DNA of 64,000 nt from Rhodopseudomonas palustris. GTDB taxonomy: Bacteria; Pseudomonadota; Alphaproteobacteria; Rhizobiales; Xanthobacteraceae. The notes beneath the pieces are model-generated. The model did no database searches and was not told the DNA's origin. It saw only the letters and a program-made list of their open reading frames with translations. Both the position numbers and the translations under genes were made by a program. Below, piece after piece: positions 17,616 through 25,235 of the stretch; the first letter of the stretch is position 1; the number at the start of each line of letters is the position of its first letter. Location: contig NZ_CP041387.1 in NCBI RefSeq assembly GCF_007005445.1, forward strand, positions 3,063,001 through 3,127,000, in the 5' to 3' direction.

Positions 17616-18116
17616 TTACGCCGCCGCCTCGTAATTGACCTCGCTCTCGGCCAGCTTCGAGAGAGTCTGGTCGGTGGTCTTTTCCTGCTGCAGTGTCTGG
17701 TCGATCAGCCGGACCGCATCCTTCATGCCGAGCAGGCCGGCCCAGGTCTTCAGCGTGCCGTAGCGGGAGATCTCGTAATGTTCGACCGCCTGGGCGGCTG
17801 CGAGCAGGCCGGCATCGAGCGCCTCGGTGCCCTTGTACTCGTCCATGATCTCCTTACCCTCGTCGATGATCCCGAGTATGGCGTCGCAGGTCTTGCCGCG
17901 GGCCGGCTTCTCGAGCAGTTCGAACACCTGCTCCAGCCGCTCGATCTGGCCTTCGGTTTCGGCGACGTGCTTCTCGAACGCCGCCCGCAGCTTGTCCGAG
18001 GTGGCGGCCTTCGCCATCTTCGGCAGCGCCTTCAGGATCTGCTTCTCGGCGAAATAGATGTCCTTCAAGGTGTCGAGGAACAGGTCGTTGAGGTCCTTGT
18101 CTTTGGTCGCGGCCAT
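17616..18116 (-). CDS. DUF892 ferritin-like protein (YciE/YciF type)
   Basis: This 166-residue all-helical protein begins MAATKDKDLNDLFLDTLKDIYFAEKQILKALPKMAKAA, the typical DUF892 start. Later helices contain FEKHVAETEGQIERLEQVFELL, AVEHYEISRYGTLKTWAGLLG and LLQQEKTTDQTLSKLAE-like segments, with the Glu and His positions expected of a diiron four-helix bundle. The family is linked to general and oxidative stress, but its reaction is not established. A very good EcfG-type promoter lies upstream. It stands alone, convergent with the third binding-protein gene. Confidence 0.9.
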   Translation of the reverse strand: MAATKDKDLNDLFLDTLKDIYFAEKQILKALPKMAKAATSDKLRAAFEKHVAETEGQIERLEQVFELLEKPARGKTCDAILGIIDEGKEIMDEYKGTEALDAGLLAAAQAVEHYEISRYGTLKTWAGLLGMKDAVRLIDQTLQQEKTTDQTLSKLAESEVNYEAAA

Positions 18117-18169
18117 CTTGGTGAACTCCGTCGGGTGAATGAGGTAGGGCGCTGTCAGTCCACCCGCCC

Positions 18170-18194
18170 AACGCGACCTTCAGGCAATTGTTCC
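18170..18194 (-). promoter_or_regulatory. EcfG-type (general stress response) promoter
   Basis: Reading leftward, GGAAC (18190-18194) is followed after exactly 16 bases by CGTT (18170-18173). This matches the alphaproteobacterial EcfG consensus fully. It ends about 54 bases before the start of the DUF892 gene, a typical EcfG target class. Confidence 0.8.
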
Positions 18195-18365
18195 TGGTGT
18201 TCGCGGCGCCCGGCGCTGTCATCCCACCGTCAAATCGCCGAGGCAAAATCGTCATTCGTACGTGCAGGATGACGAGAATGAACCACGGCAGCCGCCCCGC
18301 CTCCCCCATCGCCGCGACGCCGCCCCGGTGCACCGGCGTGCTGCGTTCGGTCTGATTGCGCAGCG

Positions 18366-19415
18366 ATGCCGCCCGTGCTGCCGCTCGCGGGCGATGTCCG
18401 CTTCAGTGTCCCCGCCGCAGAACCCGCGGCCGGCGGCGCCTCGGCGCATCCGATGGTGCCCGGGCTGATCTGGGCGTTCCGGATCGGCCCCGACGGGGTC
18501 GCACAGGCGAGGCCTGACGGCGTATTGCCACTCGAACCGCACGACGGCTGGACCTGGCTACATCTCGATCTCACCGACACCCGCGCGCTGCATTGGATCG
18601 GCGGCACCGAGCTGCCGCCGCCGGCCAAGGCCTTGCTGCAGGCCGCGGACGCCTATCAGCAGATCCACAATGTCGGCGGCTGCGTGTACGGGGCGATCGC
18701 CGATCTCGGCCGCGACATCGACGAAATCACCGAGGACATCGGCCTGCTGCGCTTCGCTATGACCGAGCATCTGGTGATCACCGGACGTCACCAGCCGCTC
18801 GGCGCGGTCGATGAGGCGCGGCGGGCGCTGGAGACCGGCCATCGGGTCGAGAGCTGTGCCGGGCTGTTCGACATGATCGTCCACAACGTCGCCGAGGCGA
18901 TCGAAGCGATCGCCGACGACATGGCGCAGGCGCTCGACCGGCTCGAGGAGAAGCTCTTGACCGACGACACCGACGAGCTGCGCCAGGGCCTCGGCCGGCT
19001 GCGCCGCAGTTGCGTGCGGCTGCATCGGCATCTATCCGGCCTGCGCGTGCTGCTGCATCGGTTCGACCGCGACGGCGCCGAACTCGCTCCGCGGCTGCGG
19101 CCGTGCGCCGGCAAGCTGGCGCAGCGGCTCGACGGGCTCGACCATTCGGTGGTCGAGATGCGCGAGCGCAGCCGGTTGTTGCAGGAAGAGCTGCATCTGC
19201 AGATCGAGGAGCAGGGCAACAGCAGCCTGCGGGTGCTGTCGGTGCTGACCGCACTGCTGCTGCCCCCGACACTCGTCACCGGCATGTTCGGGATGAACCT
19301 GCACGGCCTGCCGTTCGCCGAGGACGCCGGCGGCTTTGTCTGGGCGATCGTGATCATGCTGCTGTCGTCGATCGTCGCCTATGTGGTGATGAAGCGCTTC
19401 GGTCTGATCAGGTAG
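18366..19415 (+). CDS. CorA/ZntB-type divalent metal transporter
   Basis: This 349-residue CorA-superfamily protein has a large cytoplasmic domain with long helices (VHNVAEAIEAIADDMAQALDRLEEKLLTDD, then LLQEELHLQIEEQGNSSLRVLSVLTALLLPPTLVTG). Two C-terminal membrane spans enclose the pore motif GMFGMNLHGLPF, containing GMN. The family moves Mg, Co, Ni or Zn; sequences of this branch are usually called ZntB or CorA-like. The start at 18366 lacks a clear ribosome site and the ATG at 18453 (MVPGLIWAF) is a possible alternative, since the first 29 residues look low-complexity. Confidence 0.88.
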   Translation: MPPVLPLAGDVRFSVPAAEPAAGGASAHPMVPGLIWAFRIGPDGVAQARPDGVLPLEPHDGWTWLHLDLTDTRALHWIGGTELPPPAKALLQAADAYQQIHNVGGCVYGAIADLGRDIDEITEDIGLLRFAMTEHLVITGRHQPLGAVDEARRALETGHRVESCAGLFDMIVHNVAEAIEAIADDMAQALDRLEEKLLTDDTDELRQGLGRLRRSCVRLHRHLSGLRVLLHRFDRDGAELAPRLRPCAGKLAQRLDGLDHSVVEMRERSRLLQEELHLQIEEQGNSSLRVLSVLTALLLPPTLVTGMFGMNLHGLPFAEDAGGFVWAIVIMLLSSIVAYVVMKRFGLIR

Positions 19416-19509
19416 TCAGCCGCCTGTGCCCCTCCTGCTTGCCGGCGTGTCGCAAGCCTGCCCCAGGCCGGGCTGTGGCCCGGCAGCTACGCCGCCGCGA
19501 AATCTGACG

Positions 19510-21600
19510 ATGGCTCCGATCGGCGGCACCGGTGTTCCGATCGCTGTGATACGGGACGCCAACTCGAAGACCTGGACGACCGACCGCGTGCAAACCAACC
19601 TGCTGTTGCCACTCCTCGCTGCCACCACGATCTGCACCGCCCCTGCGGCGGCGGCCGATCTCGTGCGCACAGCACCGCTCGCGCCGCGCGCGGTGTTCGA
19701 TTGGAGCGGGTTCTATATCGGCGCACATTTCAGCGCGGTCGCCGGTCACTCCAACTGGAGCTCCGCCCCGGCCGGCGGCAGCGGTTCGATCGATCTGTTC
19801 GATGCGTTTCAGTTGTTCAAAGGCACCGGCAGCTACGTGGTCGGGCTGCAGGCCGGCTACAATTGGATGCTGCCGTCGCGCTGGCTGATCGGCGTCGAGG
19901 CCGACCTCAATTCGCCGAACACCCTCGGCGGCAATACCGGCAATACCCTGCCGTCGGGCACGGTCGGCGGGCACGATCATCAGGCGCTGCTCGGCGGCAC
20001 CGTGCGCGGCCGTCTCGGCTACGCGCTGGGCGGCTGGCTGCCCTACGTCACCGCCGGCTTCGCCTGGAGCTACGACCGGCTGCGCTGGCCGCCGGATCCC
20101 GCGCTCGCGCAGCAGGAGACCGCGCTGCTGTGGCGCCTCGGCTGGTCCGCGGGCGCCGGCATCGACCTGCCGCTGTCACCGGCCTGGAGCGCGCGGGCCG
20201 AATATCTGGCGACCGGGTTCGGTAACGGTACGGTCAGCTTTCCGATCGCCGGCGAGCGCGTCACCTCCGACGTGCTGACTCATGCAGTCCGCCTCGGCCT
20301 GAACTATCGGCTCGGTGACGACATCGCCAAGACGGATGTCTTCACCAAGGGCATCGAGGCGCTGGAGCTGGAGCGGTTCGCGGTGCACGGCCAGAGCACC
20401 CTCACCTGGCAATACGCCCCCGGATTCCGCTCGCCCTATCTCGGCGCCAACAGCCTGAAGCCGAACCAGGCACGCCAGACCTTCGACGCCACGCTCTACG
20501 TCGGCGCCAGACTGTGGGACGGCGCCGAATTCTGGATCAATCCGGAGATCAACCAGGGCTTCGGCCTCAGCGGCACCTTCGGCGTCGCGGCGTTTCCGAG
20601 CGCGGAGTCGTACAAGGTCGGCGCCGACTATCCGTATGCGCGGGTGCCGCGCTACTTCGTCCGGCAGACGCTCGACCTCGGCGGCCCGGTCGAAACCGTG
20701 CAGGGCGGGCCCAACCAGTTCGCCGGCAAGCAGACCGCCGACCGCATCGTGATCACCGCCGGCAAGTTCTCGGTCGCCGACATCTTCGACGTCAACAAAT
20801 ACGCCCACGACCCCCGCGTCGACTTCCTCAACTGGGGCCTTGCCGACGCCCTGACCTTCGACTACGCGGCCGACGCCTGGGCGTTCACCTACGGCACCTC
20901 GGTCGAGTGGTACGCCGGCGCCTGGACGGTGCGCGCCGGCGTGTTCGATCTGCCGGTGACGCCCAACAACACCGACCTCGATCCCGCGTTCGGCCAGTTC
21001 CAGCTTGTCGGCGAGCTCGAACATCGCCACGAGCTGTGGGGCCTTGCCGGCAAGGTGCTGGTCACCGGCTTCCTCAACCGCGCCCGGCTCGGCAATTTCA
21101 ACGACGCGGTCCGCGCCGCGCAGGCGACCGGCACCACGCCGAGCATCGCCGACGTCCGCCGCTACACCTCCAAGACCGGTCTGTCCGCCAGCCTCGAGCA
21201 GCAGCTCACCACCGACATCGGCATGTTCGCCCGCGCCGGCTTCAGCAGCCCCAATCTCGAGACCAACGCCTTCACCGATTCCGATCGCACGGTGTCGGCC
21301 GGGCTGTCGCTATCGGGGCGGATGTGGGGCCGCGAGGGCGACACGGTCGGGCTCGGCGGCTTGCTCAACCACATCTCGGCGTCGCGGATCGCTTATCTCG
21401 ACGCCGGCGGCCTGACGGCGATCATCGGCGACGGCCGGCTACCCAATCCCGGCGACGAGAAGGTGTTCGAAGCCTATTACAGCCTGCCGCTGTATTCCTG
21501 GCGGCTGACCGCGGACTATCAGTTCATCGCCAACCCGGCGTTCAACCGCGACCGCGGCCCGGTGCACCTGATCGCGACGCGACTGCGCACGCAGTTCTAG
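19510..21600 (+). CDS. Two-part outer-membrane protein: surface beta-barrel module plus OprB-type carbohydrate porin
   Basis: The protein has a hydrophobic signal-like stretch (TNLLLPLLAATTICTAPAAAADLV). Next is a module of about 200 residues beginning FDWSGFYIGAHFSAVAG, typical of rhizobial small outer-membrane beta-barrel proteins (GLQAGYNWMLPSRWLIGVEADL, then EYLATGFGNGTVSF). From about FAVHGQSTLTWQYAPGFRSPY it continues as an OprB-like carbohydrate-selective porin to the C-terminal LIATRLRTQF, with a terminal phenylalanine as usual for porins. The start is uncertain: ATG at 19510 and GTG at 19588 are both possible, and the frame is open from 19426 across a GC hairpin. The fusion of two barrel types is unusual. 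Confidence 0.78.
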   Translation: MAPIGGTGVPIAVIRDANSKTWTTDRVQTNLLLPLLAATTICTAPAAAADLVRTAPLAPRAVFDWSGFYIGAHFSAVAGHSNWSSAPAGGSGSIDLFDAFQLFKGTGSYVVGLQAGYNWMLPSRWLIGVEADLNSPNTLGGNTGNTLPSGTVGGHDHQALLGGTVRGRLGYALGGWLPYVTAGFAWSYDRLRWPPDPALAQQETALLWRLGWSAGAGIDLPLSPAWSARAEYLATGFGNGTVSFPIAGERVTSDVLTHAVRLGLNYRLGDDIAKTDVFTKGIEALELERFAVHGQSTLTWQYAPGFRSPYLGANSLKPNQARQTFDATLYVGARLWDGAEFWINPEINQGFGLSGTFGVAAFPSAESYKVGADYPYARVPRYFVRQTLDLGGPVETVQGGPNQFAGKQTADRIVITAGKFSVADIFDVNKYAHDPRVDFLNWGLADALTFDYAADAWAFTYGTSVEWYAGAWTVRAGVFDLPVTPNNTDLDPAFGQFQLVGELEHRHELWGLAGKVLVTGFLNRARLGNFNDAVRAAQATGTTPSIADVRRYTSKTGLSASLEQQLTTDIGMFARAGFSSPNLETNAFTDSDRTVSAGLSLSGRMWGREGDTVGLGGLLNHISASRIAYLDAGGLTAIIGDGRLPNPGDEKVFEAYYSLPLYSWRLTADYQFIANPAFNRDRGPVHLIATRLRTQF

Positions 21601-21617
21601 CTACGGTGATGAGATTC

Positions 21618-21709
21618 CGTCATGGCCGGGCTCGTCCCGGCCATCCACGTCCTTCGTGCGGTGATGTCCGCAAAGACGTGGATGCCCGGCACAAGGCCGG
21701 GCATGACGG
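21618..21709. repeat. Long imperfect palindrome after the porin gene
   Basis: CCGTCATGGCCGGG at the left end matches the complement of the right end (CCCGGC...GCATGACGG), and GGCCATCCACGTC pairs with GACGTGGATGCC inside. The whole can fold as one cruciform of about 92 bases. Same general class as 60478-60589. Confidence 0.85.
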
Positions 21710-21742
21710 AGGTTTTGCGCGAATTCGAGGCGACGCTGAGCG

Positions 21743-22915
21743 TCACGCCGCAAGCTGGGTCTCCACCAGCCGGACCCAATACGAGGTGCCGTACACGATC
21801 GCCTCGTCGTTGAAGTCGTAGGCCGGGTGATGCAGCCCGGCGCTGTCGCCGTTGCCGATGAACACGAACGCGCCCGGCCGCTTCTCAAGCATGTAGGCGA
21901 AGTCCTCGGCGCCCATCAGCGGCGGCAGCGGCATCACGTTGGCCTCGCCGGCGACCTCGCGCGCGATCTGGATCGCGACATCGGTCTCCGCCAGATGATT
22001 GACCAGCACCGGATAGCCGCGCTCGTAGGTCAGATCGATCCTGGTGCCGGTCACCTGCGCGACGCCGGCCACCACGTCGCGCACGCGCTGCTCGATCATG
22101 TCGCGCACCTCGGCGGTCATCGTCCGCACCGTGCCCTTCAGCTCGGCGAATTGCGGGATCACGTTGCGGGCGTTGCCGGCGTGGAACTCGCACATCGACA
22201 GCACCGCGGCTTCGAACGGATCGACGTTGCGCGACACGATGCCCTGCAGCGCGGTGATCAGTTGCGCACCGGCCAGCACCGGATCGACGCACAGATGCGG
22301 CCGCGCCGCATGACCGCCATGACCTTCGATGCGGATGTCGATGGCGTCGGTCGCCGCCATGACCGGGCCCGGGCTGATCGCGAACGCGCCGACCGGAATG
22401 CCGGGGCCGTTGTGCATGCCGTAGACCTGCTCGATGCCGAACCGCTCCATCAGGCCGTCGTCGATCATCGCCGCGGCGCCGGCACCGCCCTCCTCGGCCG
22501 GCTGGAAGATCATCACCGCATCGCCGGCGAAGTTGCGGGTTTCGGCGAGATAGCGCGCGGCGCCGAGCAGCATCGCGGTGTGGCCGTCGTGGCCGCAGGC
22601 GTGCATCTTGCCCGGCACCTTCGAGGCGTAAGGCAGTCCGGTCGCCTCCATGATCGGCAGCGCGTCCATGTCGGCGCGCAGCCCGATCGCCTTGAGATCG
22701 CCGGTGCCGGCCGGGCGAGCGCCGCGAATCACACCGACCACACCGGTGCGGCCGAGCCCGGTGACCACCTCGTCGCAGCCGAATTCGCGCAACCGCTCGG
22801 CGACGAACGCCGCGGTGCCGTCGACGTCGTACATCAGCTCCGGCTGCTGATGCAGCGTGCGGCGCCAGGCCGCGATGTCGGGCTGCAGATCGGCGACACG
22901 GTTGATCACGGGCAT
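21743..22915 (-). CDS. M20-family amidohydrolase (hippurate hydrolase/aminoacylase type)
   Basis: This 390-residue metallopeptidase-like hydrolase cleaves N-acyl amino acids or similar amides. Metal ligands are visible in MHACGHDGHTAMLLGAARYL (about residue 105) and FQPAEEGGAGAAAMIDDGLMERFG, with GHGGHAARPHLCVDP and a C-terminal MGAEDFAYMLEKRPGAFVFIGNG. This pattern is typical of the AbgB/HipO group. It is divergent from the GMC oxidoreductase, with a 124-base shared promoter region. The substrate cannot be named from sequence. Confidence 0.9.
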   Translation of the reverse strand: MPVINRVADLQPDIAAWRRTLHQQPELMYDVDGTAAFVAERLREFGCDEVVTGLGRTGVVGVIRGARPAGTGDLKAIGLRADMDALPIMEATGLPYASKVPGKMHACGHDGHTAMLLGAARYLAETRNFAGDAVMIFQPAEEGGAGAAAMIDDGLMERFGIEQVYGMHNGPGIPVGAFAISPGPVMAATDAIDIRIEGHGGHAARPHLCVDPVLAGAQLITALQGIVSRNVDPFEAAVLSMCEFHAGNARNVIPQFAELKGTVRTMTAEVRDMIEQRVRDVVAGVAQVTGTRIDLTYERGYPVLVNHLAETDVAIQIAREVAGEANVMPLPPLMGAEDFAYMLEKRPGAFVFIGNGDSAGLHHPAYDFNDEAIVYGTSYWVRLVETQLAA

Positions 22916-23039
22916 GAGGCGGTGCGGCTCCAGTTGTCCAAGCCAGCAGGCTAACCGGCCCGTTCCGCTCCGGCAACTGTACAGCGCCGACCCGCGGCGC
23001 TAAGCCTCTGCCCAACGACAAAATGCACGGGCGGACTCG

Positions 23040-24659
23040 ATGACGGCACGGATCGAAGGCGAATTCGACACCATCGTGGTGGGCGCAGGCACCGCAGGTT
23101 GCATCGTCGCCAACCGGCTCTCCGCCGATCCGAGTCGGAAGGTGCTGCTGCTGGAGGCCGGCGGTCGCGACAACTGGATCTGGTTTCACATTCCGGTCGG
23201 CTATCTGTTCGCGATCGGCAATCCGCGCTCCGACTGGATGTTCAAGACCGAGCCCGAGCCGGGCCTGAATGGTCGGTCATTGGCCTATCCGCGCGGCAAG
23301 GTGATCGGCGGCTCCTCGGCCATCAACGCGATGATCTCGATGCGCGGCCAGGCCGCCGATTACGATCATTGGCGCCAGCTCGGCCTCACCGGCTGGGGCT
23401 GGGACGACGTCCGCCCGGTGTTCCGCCGGCTCGAAGACCACTTCCTCGGCGACAGCGAACATCACGGCAAGGGCGGCGGCTGGCGGATCGAGGCGGCGCG
23501 GCTGTCGTGGCCGATCCTCGATGCGGTGGCGAACGCGGCCTGCGAGATGGGGATTCCGCGCAGCGCCGATTTCAACACCGGCGACAACGAAGGCGTCGGC
23601 TATTTCCATGTCAACCAGAAGCGCGGCCGGCGCTGGTCGTCGGCGCGCGGCTTTCTCAAGCCTGCACTGCACCGCTCCAACCTGCGGCTCGAAACCAATG
23701 TCGTGGTCGACCGCGTACTGGTCGAGAACGGCCGCGCGGTCGGCGTCCGCTTCATGCAGAACGGAGTGCCGATCGAGGCCCGCGCCCGCCGCGAGGTGGT
23801 TCTGTGCGCCGGCGCGATCGGCTCGGTGCAGGTGCTGCATCGCTCCGGCATCGGCCCGGCCGAATGGCTGAAGCCGCTCGGCATCGAGCCGGTGCTCGAT
23901 CGGCCGGGCGTCGGCCGCAACCTGCAGGACCATCTGCAGCAGCGCGCGATTTACAAGGTCAGCGGCGGCCGCACGTTGAACGAGATCTATCACTCGCTGC
24001 CGCGGCGCGCCTGGATGGGGCTGGACTACGCGCTGCGTCGGCGCGGCCCCTTGACGATGGCGCCGTCGCAGCTCGGCATCTTCACCCGCTCCGACCCGCA
24101 TCAGGAGCGCGCCAACATCCAGTTCCATGTCCAGCCGCTGTCGCTCGACAAGTTCGGCGATCCGTTGCATCGGTTCTCGGCGATCACCGTCAGCGCCTGC
24201 AATCTGCGCCCCACTTCGCGCGGCGAGATCAAGCTGAAATCGACAGCCCTCGACGCCGCGCCGTCGATCGCGCCGCATTATCTGTCGACCGCCGAAGACT
24301 GCCACGTCGCCGCCGACGCGATCCGCGTCACGCGGCGGCTGATGAAGCAGCAGGCGCTGGCGACGTATCACCCCGAGGAGTATCTGCCCGGGCCCTCGGT
24401 CGGCGACGACGACGCCTCGCTGGCCAAAGCCGCCGGCGACATCGGCACCACGATCTTCCATCCCGTCGGCACCGCCAAGATGGGCCGCGCCGACGATCCA
24501 CTCGCGGTGGTCGACGAACGCCTGCGCTTCCACGGCCTCGATGGCCTGCGCGTCGTCGACGCCTCGATCATGCCGACGATCACCTCCGGCAACACCAACA
24601 CCCCGACCGCGATGATCGCCGAGAAGGGCGCGGAGATGATCCTGGAGGATGGGAAGTAA
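23040..24659 (+). CDS. GMC-family FAD oxidoreductase (choline/alcohol dehydrogenase type)
   Basis: This 539-residue flavoprotein has the ADP-binding motif FDTIVVGAGTAGCIVANRLSADPSRKVLLLEAGG at the N-terminus, GMC signature 1 YPRGKVIGGSSAINAMISMRG, GMC signature 2 GAIGSVQVLHRSGIGP, and the catalytic histidine region TTIFHPVGTAKMG near residue 480. It ends TSGNTNTPTAMIAEKGAEMIL. It oxidises a primary alcohol with FAD; choline, glycols and fatty alcohols are all possible. No betaine-aldehyde dehydrogenase partner lies next to it, so a choline role is not supported by context. Confidence 0.9.
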   Translation: MTARIEGEFDTIVVGAGTAGCIVANRLSADPSRKVLLLEAGGRDNWIWFHIPVGYLFAIGNPRSDWMFKTEPEPGLNGRSLAYPRGKVIGGSSAINAMISMRGQAADYDHWRQLGLTGWGWDDVRPVFRRLEDHFLGDSEHHGKGGGWRIEAARLSWPILDAVANAACEMGIPRSADFNTGDNEGVGYFHVNQKRGRRWSSARGFLKPALHRSNLRLETNVVVDRVLVENGRAVGVRFMQNGVPIEARARREVVLCAGAIGSVQVLHRSGIGPAEWLKPLGIEPVLDRPGVGRNLQDHLQQRAIYKVSGGRTLNEIYHSLPRRAWMGLDYALRRRGPLTMAPSQLGIFTRSDPHQERANIQFHVQPLSLDKFGDPLHRFSAITVSACNLRPTSRGEIKLKSTALDAAPSIAPHYLSTAEDCHVAADAIRVTRRLMKQQALATYHPEEYLPGPSVGDDDASLAKAAGDIGTTIFHPVGTAKMGRADDPLAVVDERLRFHGLDGLRVVDASIMPTITSGNTNTPTAMIAEKGAEMILEDGK

Positions 24660-24812
24660 GTGCCAGGCCGCGCCCCGCTTGGATTGTCCAGCTCACGTGT
24701 CAAACAGCCACGGCAATTCGTTCTCGCGGCGCCTGATGCGTCGGAGCCGTGCACCCGTCGCTGCGCAGCGAGGGGTGGGGGCGCGCCGGTCGGCGCAAAG
24801 GGTGGTGCTGAT

Positions 24813-24835
24813 CGCGATGGCTGCGAACCATCGCG
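24813..24835. repeat. Hairpin with CTGCGAA loop (copy A)
   Basis: A perfect 8-bp stem CGCGATGG / CCATCGCG encloses the loop CTGCGAA. The loop and closing pairs recur in copy B at 25005-25019. Confidence 0.6.
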
Positions 24836-25004
24836 CTACGCCTCGTCGGCGCGCCCACCGCGGCGAGTTTTGAGCCGAAGGACCGTGCTTCCGGGACCGA
24901 GCGAGCTTGCGGGCTTTCCCCGGCCTCTACTCGACCCGTCCAGCCTCTGAAGCGGCAGCCGCTCGTAGTAGCGGCGGACGGCGACCCTCGACTTCCCGGA
25001 CGAC

Positions 25005-25019
25005 GTGGCTGCGAACCAC
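25005..25019. repeat. Hairpin with CTGCGAA loop (copy B)
   Basis: A 4-bp stem GTGG / CCAC encloses the loop CTGCGAA. The 13 bases TGGCTGCGAACCA are identical to copy A. Confidence 0.5.
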
Positions 25020-25158
25020 ACCGCGCAGGACGCCGCATCCGGCCGGACGATGCCGCGCAGTGCGACTTCGCCGACCCTCACCGGCCAGCCTCCCGGCCGA
25101 TGATCTGTCCCACTCAACGACGCCTCGCGAAGCGCCCCTCGTGGACAGGACAAAGCGG

Positions 25159-25186
25159 ATTATAGTCACAATAGGAATTTTGTCAA
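25159..25186 (-). promoter_or_regulatory. Near-perfect sigma-70 promoter firing leftward
   Basis: Reading leftward, TTGACA (25181-25186), a 16-base spacer, then TATAAT (25159-25164). Both hexamers are exact. It lies 50 bases beyond the hsdM stop and drives into a region without a gene. Confidence 0.75.
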
Positions 25187-25235
25187 GTCGGTTCGAGGGC
25201 CAGCGTGGACGACGCGCCGCGGAGCGACGGTTGGC

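Larger units (their letters stand above)
24660..25235. other. Gene-free stretch downstream of hsdM with a strong leftward promoter
   Basis: No convincing protein is encoded in these 576 bases. They contain a near-consensus leftward promoter at 25159-25186 and two hairpins with an identical 7-base loop (24813-24835 and 25005-25019). Complementary segments GGGCGCGCC / GGCGCGCCC occur near 24777 and 24849. Short open frames are GC- and Arg-rich and look non-coding. The text after the promoter (CACGAGGGGCGCTTCGCGA) resembles, from memory, a dispersed element common in Bradyrhizobium and its relatives. It probably replaced or displaced the missing hsdS/hsdR genes. Confidence 0.55.

Noticed and set aside
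19467..19484. GC hairpin after the CorA/ZntB gene as a terminator
   Set aside because: The 7-bp stem GCCGGGC/GCCCGGC has no T-tract, so terminator function is not supported.
24836..25153. Possible degenerate hsdS on the minus strand (VRVGEVALRG-like text)
   Set aside because: The short similarity to HsdS starts is too weak, the rest is GC-rich without target-recognition features, and the strong promoter plus hairpins favour a non-coding element.
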